DNA of 64,000 nucleotides from Podochytrium sp. JEL0797 (Eukaryota > Chytridiomycota > Chytridiomycetes > Chytridiales > Chytriomycetaceae). The stretch lies in the NCBI GenBank assembly GCA_027596195.1, contig JADGJG010000031.1, forward strand, positions 1-64,000, read 5' to 3'. A program made the translations under genes and the position numbers. The notes beneath the pieces were generated by a model, which did no database searches, was not told the DNA's origin, and saw only the letters and a list, made by a program, of their open reading frames with translations. Below are positions 59,004 to 64,000 of this stretch, one piece after another; positions within the stretch are counted from its first letter, which is position 1; every line of letters starts with the position of its first letter.

Positions 59004-60547
59004 GTGTGGAAGGGGGGAGGGTGCGCGTTAGGTTTTTTTTTCTTGGGGTCTTCTGCTTGTTCTAAGGCAGTCAAGGGAAATAAAGTATTTATCTTTCCAT
59101 AAATGCTTTCTATGATATATTACTCCCCCCCACACCCCACTCACGCTCGTTAAAATGGTGGGGTTGAAAAAAAACGCGTTGCCGTTATTCCTCCCGTTGC
59201 TCAAATCTCAAGCACATCCAGACCCCGACCCCGCCTGGCCATATTGATAGGCTGGCGATTCGCATATACGCATTTTTTGAAAAACGCGTTTTGAAAACTG
59301 TTGAAATTATAAAAGGGGATTTGGCGGTTCGAGGAAGCTGGGGTTGCGCGATTTTGGTTGGAGTCGAAGAGGGGTGGAAAAAGACGCGGCGCGAAACACA
59401 CAACCAGCCCTCAGCAGCAGCCCCCTTTCTTGTACCTCTCTCTCCCCCCCTTCTTTCTTCGAAGAGTGAAATCGGCGTACCGAAGGATAGCCTCCCGTCA
59501 CCTTCGCCACCTTGTTTTTTTCTGTATTTCCGTTTCATTGAACCCACCACGCCCCCTTCCCGCGCTGTACCACCATTTGTTTCTCTCTACCCGTTCTTTT
59601 TTCTTTGAGAATTGAAGAGTGACCAGTATATCGGCCCGAAAGGGCACAAAGCTTTCATCACGAGGGTTAAGTCTGATTGTACCTTCTATCTTCGCCGATA
59701 GATTGGATTCCTACACGGAGACCGGCATTGAGCCCGATCTGCTATGTTTTGTTGACAGCCGATCTGTGTTTCAGCAAATCAACATGGTTTGGTATATGGA
59801 TATCCGCCTGCCCACTTGTGGTTCTCGTTTTTTTTCCCTTTGCCCCCCCTTTATGTAAACGTTTTGAAAAAGTTGAATGTTTGTTGTCGAAAGAAAATCA
59901 AATCGAATATTATTTTTTGGTGGAGGATGTGAAGCGCAATAGAAAAAAAAGATATGATGAGACACGCGACCACGCCACGCGATAATGTGTTGCAAACCTG
60001 TCGAATCTTCATGATGACTTCTTAGGAGGGCGGGTTTGACGAGGAGGGTGGGCCAGGCTGAGATGCTTTCAGATTTGGTTGTTTCGAAGCGGTTGTTGTT
60101 AGCCTTGGTGGTGCGGGGTTCAGTTGGTGGATCAAATAAGGGCTCCTCTTTAGAACGACCTAGCCATCAACGACCTAAGACACAATTTTTGCTTGGTGGC
60201 TGAGGGCTTGTGAAAAGAAGGGTTTCCAACTAGGGTTTTCATCATTTGGAGCCTCCAAAATTGGAGACAACAACCGAATGTGGCCAGTTTTCGGTTGCTT
60301 GGGGGGGGAGGGGTGTGTTTGAGGGGAAATAGTTGATTTTGATATAATGATTTTGAGTGGTGGGGGAAGGAGGGGGAAGGGGAATTGGCCCCCCTATTTA
60401 TACCTTTTTCTAGGTCGTTGATGAAAGTTCCTGGAGGTCGCTCGTTGAACATTTAGGTCGCTGATTGGAAAAGGAGTCGCGGGAATTTAAAATTGGTTTA
60501 TTTGAATAACACATGAACAAAAAGAGCAAAAGCTGCTGCAACAAAAA
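59004..60547. other. Long intergenic region with an inverted repeat near its right end
   Basis: About 1.5 kb between the remodeler and the transposase. No frame here has a recognisable domain. It contains two ACGCGT sites (59174, 59284), homopolymer C and T runs, and the inverted repeat described separately at 60155-60467. The right part is probably transposon sequence. Confidence 0.5.
60155..60467. mobile_element. Candidate terminal inverted repeat or small MITE next to the MULE gene
   Basis: CATCAACGACCTA at 60165-60177 recurs as its exact reverse complement TAGGTCGTTGATG at 60411-60423. Each arm carries extra copies of the core: ACGACCTA at 60155-60162 on the left, AGGTCGCT at 60435 and 60455 on the right. 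The roughly 310-base unit is flanked by AT-rich sequence and contains G-rich and TATTTATA motifs. It could be a terminal repeat of the neighbouring Mutator-like element or a small non-autonomous element. A target-site duplication was not identified. Confidence 0.4.
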
Positions 60548-63500
60548 TTATCTCGCAGCATTTCCCTCGACGTGTTTGGCGCAGTTGGGCCCCTTGATGT
60601 GATTAGCACTTCCACAAACAGAGCAATGACTTTGTTTGCGGGGCTTCTTGGTAACACGTCCAGCTAACGTATGATTCAACGGGCTTTGGTTCGTTTGCGC
60701 AACAGGTCGACCTGCGCGAATGACAGCCGCATTGGCATAACCAGTCGGACAAGGAAGCCGAGCAACGAACGCAACATTTCCTCGGGGAACTGCAGGTGTT
60801 GGATCAACAACTGCCAACAGAGGCTGCTGGTTTTCAGCAGACGAAACGTTGACTTGCAATCCGCGCAAGCGGTTGAGGCGAGTCAGGCCAAGTGCTGCCA
60901 GTAATTCTGCACCAACCGAACCAAGCTGCTGCTTGGCAGATACAACATCGAACGCGAATGCAGCTCGACGGAACAATCCCGAATCGTTCTTGGCCTTGGT
61001 AATCACAGACAGACCCTCCTGCATCAAGTGGTGTTGACGCTTGGACAAATCCCAGCCTGCGCCTTTCAAACCAAACAACCACAAACACCATGGCATGGCA
61101 GGATTGTCGCGACAAAAAGGTTCCAGAAGTGGATCCCACAGCCCAACAGAGACAAAGAACGCTTGATCACGCAATGGTTTCGCACTGTTGTCGAACGAAG
61201 TCAAAACAGCCATCGTCATGTTGAACGTCTCCGTGTGGCTACAGATGGTTTGGGCCAGCTCCTTGAGAACGTTGTTGAGCGTTGTGTATTGAAACTTCTC
61301 CTTGGGAACGGGCACATCCAAGAGTAAGTTGCTGATGCACAGCAAAGCCTCAGACGGGTGCCTCTCGGGCGGCAGGAGCTGGGCCAGCTGCATGGCACGT
61401 GCGAAATCCGGTGACGACCGGACATGCCACCGCAAATTTAAGTGATCTGGGTGAAACGGGTCCTCGTTGATGGAAACGAGTGCCTGGTGGATGTGCGAGC
61501 AGTTGATTTTCGTGTTGACAAACAGTGGACAGTCACAGCTGAGGGTTGGGCGGATCGTGACAAAGTGGCTCGTGGTGTCCGGATGGCGGCGTCCGTCCTC
61601 GTCGATGAAGTGCTTGGGGCTCAGCGTGACACGGAACTCGAATTCATTGGTAGGAGTCGCATCGTATTTGAAGCTCTCGGCAGTCTGCATGAATGAATGA
61701 ATCATGAGAAAATAGCGATTAACAGAGAAAAAAAGAAAGGAGGTACCTGCTCACGCCAAACGATTTCAACTTTTTTGCCATATTTCTTTCCAGCAAGCAC
61801 AAGGTTCTTGATTCGTCCAGCGTTGGTTTCCGACTGGGTGGTGAAGATGTCGAACACGTGCTGCATGGTTTGTGCCACAGTGTTTCCAGAAAGGTCCGTG
61901 TTGATCTTGATTCTGGAGTTGGAGCTTTCGCCTCGACTGTCCGCAATGTCACCAGCAGTGAAGGCGTTTGCCGTGAGGGTCCTGCAAATCTTGGCCTTGT
62001 CTCTCTCCATGTTGGCGAGAAAATCCGAGGGAGTCTCGAAGTGGGCGTATATTTGCCTGATTTCCGAGAAGCGCTCGTCCAAAGCAGCGGCAGAGCCGAG
62101 GTGATCGAAAACCAGGGAGTTGACGTCCTTGAGAAACTGGCGTCGCAGAGTTCCGAGGCCGGTGGCGTGCTTCACAATGTTGTTGCTGAAATGCATGGCG
62201 CAGAAAAAGTGATTCTGGCGGGTGATCAAAGAGTCAGTTGATGGAAAGAGAGAAACCAAATAAACGTTTGATGCTCTTACTTTGGCGTATATAGGATCAC
62301 CGAGAGCCAAAATGAGACCAGACCCTTGATCCGACATAACCGTTTCCATTCCACGCATACCAACAGCATCCAAGTAATCCTTGATTGACTGCGAATGCTC
62401 AGAGGGAACAAATGCAACACTGTGAATCAGAGACTCAAACAGTGGCCCGACAAGAGTTAAGACCAGCATGACCATGCCGCAGTAATCCACCTTGTGCGTT
62501 CCATCCAGGTGCCCAATATCCTTGAACGTGAGGGTGGCACGCTCAGTCATCAACGGATGCCTTCCAAACACCTGCCGCACCGACCTGTCACCCGACAAAT
62601 CAATCTTGAACATCCCACCCGCAGAATTGATCTCCTCCCCATATCCCACAAGCATGCCCATTTGGGATTCCATCGTGGGGCCTTGAATGGATTTCTTGGC
62701 GGCACTCAACTCACGATGCAACAGTGGTCCTGACAGTTCGACGCCGTGCTTTGACTTGATGAACCGACGCAGACCGGTAGAGTTTCCTCCAGCATGAGCG
62801 AAGCTCTTGATGTCGTCCGAAATCGCAGGATCGAGTTGGTCCTTGATGGTCAAGAATACTGAGTCGGAGGCGCACAGAAGATGCGAATGATCAAGGACCG
62901 TTCCCGTGTCCGGTTTCGCGGGATTTGGAAGCTGAATTCGGTACAGGCCAGTCGACATGTCCAAGAAGTAATACAGTTTGAATTTGCAGGGGTGTTTTTG
63001 CCTAGTTGAACGAAACGAGATAAGAAATCAGAAAACAAGCGTTGGAAGAGTTTGAGGGGGGACTCACATTCCCACAGGAGTTCTTCCGACTCGCCTGCAC
63101 AAGAAATTCCCGTTCCGAGCCCGCTGGCCGTTTTCATGGTAGGATGGAATGCGAATTCCGAGCTTCTCTTCCAATGCGTTGACAGCGTTCGCGTACGACA
63201 GATTGCGGGGATCCTCAAAATACTTGATGGAGCCAGACGTCAAGTGGAAGCTTTTTCCAAGCATGGGCTCCAAGGAATTGCCCGCTGCTGCCTTGGCGTC
63301 TTGGACAGTGCGAAACGACGTCGCGAATAGTTCCGGGTCAATGCCGCGTAGCTCGGAAGTTGGAGGGCTCATGGCGAGGGCAAGCTGTGGCTCGGAAGGT
63401 GGAGGGAGGGCAAGCAGCTCGTCGATCCATGAATCGGAGATCATTAGAGCAGGGGCTCTGCTGGATCTGCCAGATGGTGTGGAACCAATGGAGAGCAAGG

Positions 63501-63630
63501 AGGGAGGCGGAGTGAAACCGTAGTGGCATGAAGAGGCCTGTGGATTCCAAGTCGGAGATGAGAAGATGGAGTCGAGGAAAGCGTCGCCAGAAGTGGCCCA
63601 GTTGGGATCCGGAATCACCGGAGCAGCCAT
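60548..63630 (-). CDS. Mutator-like (MULE) transposase with SWIM zinc finger, probably partial
   Basis: Exons from 63630 (or further upstream, with the frame open to about 63830) to 63068, 63001-62281, 62214-61747 and 61684-60548; at least 962 residues. Seen: an N-terminal FLYWCH/FAR1-like zinc finger (FLCRRVG, HPCKFKLYYFLD, LDHSHLL), a MULE DDE core with LDGTHKVDYCG and VMSDQGSG as the two Asp positions, FFCAMHF, and GESSNSRI as the likely Glu region. A SWIM finger follows (CDCPLFVNTKINCSHIH), then a C-terminal zinc knuckle (HCSVCGSANHIKGPNCAKH). The frame is intact, so the element may be active or domesticated. An acceptor CAAATCAG at about 63831 suggests another exon near or beyond the window edge. 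Confidence 0.82.
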
Positions 63631-64000
63631 AAAAGAGATTCTTGGTTGAGGCGAAGGCACACCCGAAGTCGAGTTTTGTGCCAGAGGAACAGTGCCTGCA
63701 ATATCGGTCAGTGATGAGGATCCGAACGAAGCAATCGACAGCGTACCAGTGTTTCGCTGAAATGGCTTTGAAGCAAGAGGACTTCTTTTCGGCAAAGCAA
63801 GTACTCCATCGCGAGGGCCCAATCCTGATTTGGGGTGATGATTGTGAGAAAAATGGACTTGTTTTGTCTCAGTGACGGCCGTAAAACAGCTGTCGTACCA
63901 TGATGACCCGTGTGCCGAGAAGGCGTATGTGGAGAATCATTGACGGATCCGAAAACCTGGCGCAATGACAGAGGTGGCAGAATGGGTCCGGCGCCTAATC
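63631..64000. other. Probable 5' part of the MULE gene, window edge
   Basis: The transposase frame stays open up to about 63830, where an acceptor-like CCAAATCAG (minus strand) and an upstream donor GTACGA near 63899 allow another exon. The start cannot be settled because the gene may continue past the window. Confidence 0.4.

Noticed and set aside
59620..59840. Possible structured RNA near a CGGCCCGAAAGGGC hairpin
   Set aside because: Does not match tRNA, U1-U6, U3, SRP or RNase P patterns I know; a short hairpin alone is not enough.

Overview
The window reads as nuclear DNA of a zoosporic (flagellated) fungus, most likely a chytrid. Seen directly: compact genes with many GT-AG introns, mostly 45-85 bases, and the standard stop codons. 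There is also an axonemal outer-arm dynein heavy chain, an HDEL-ending ER protein, ARP3, DDX41 and a Fun30/SMARCAD1-type remodeler. A flagellar dynein next to fungal-style gene structure is the main reason for the lineage call; the exact genus cannot be read from the sequence.

Layout. 1-2.2 kb: a zinc-ribbon-like fragment, a small protein with a predicted myristoylation signal and PKA-type sites, and a small two-exon gene. 2.3-10.1 kb (plus strand): glucosidase II beta subunit, a membrane-anchored PXA-C2-PX-nexin_C protein, a universal stress protein (USP) and a basic hypothetical. 10.2-15.7 kb: an intronless RsmB/NSUN-type RNA methyltransferase, a soluble CYP120/CYP26-like P450 and DDX41. 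16.4-21.8 kb: a tandem pair of an unusual gene encoding signal peptide, haem-peroxidase fold without the distal histidine, DOMON, one membrane span and a cytoplasmic SAM domain; the second copy has an in-frame stop. 22.2-26.3 kb: a cluster of USP paralogues in several stages of divergence, one of them a close relative of the USP at 8.7 kb.

26.4-31.8 kb (minus strand): a large membrane-anchored double glycosyltransferase with an FN3 domain, then a multi-pass membrane protein. 31.9-46.5 kb (minus): the dynein heavy chain. 47.1-51.3 kb (minus): a broken secreted peroxidase gene, UBE2S and ARP3. 52-59 kb (plus): ribosomal protein eS6 and the Fun30-like remodeler, whose reading frame is split by an in-frame TAA. 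60.1-64 kb: a Mutator-like (MULE) transposase gene and a nearby inverted repeat.

Most genes are unrelated housekeeping or flagellar genes. The accessory and most unusual part is 16-26 kb: surface pseudo-peroxidase/SAM proteins beside an expanding USP family. The peroxidase-DOMON-TM-SAM architecture is the best candidate for something undescribed; a redox- or ligand-sensing surface protein is an inference, not shown. No tRNA, rRNA or CRISPR array was recognised. All exon boundaries were placed by eye from splice signals and reading frame.
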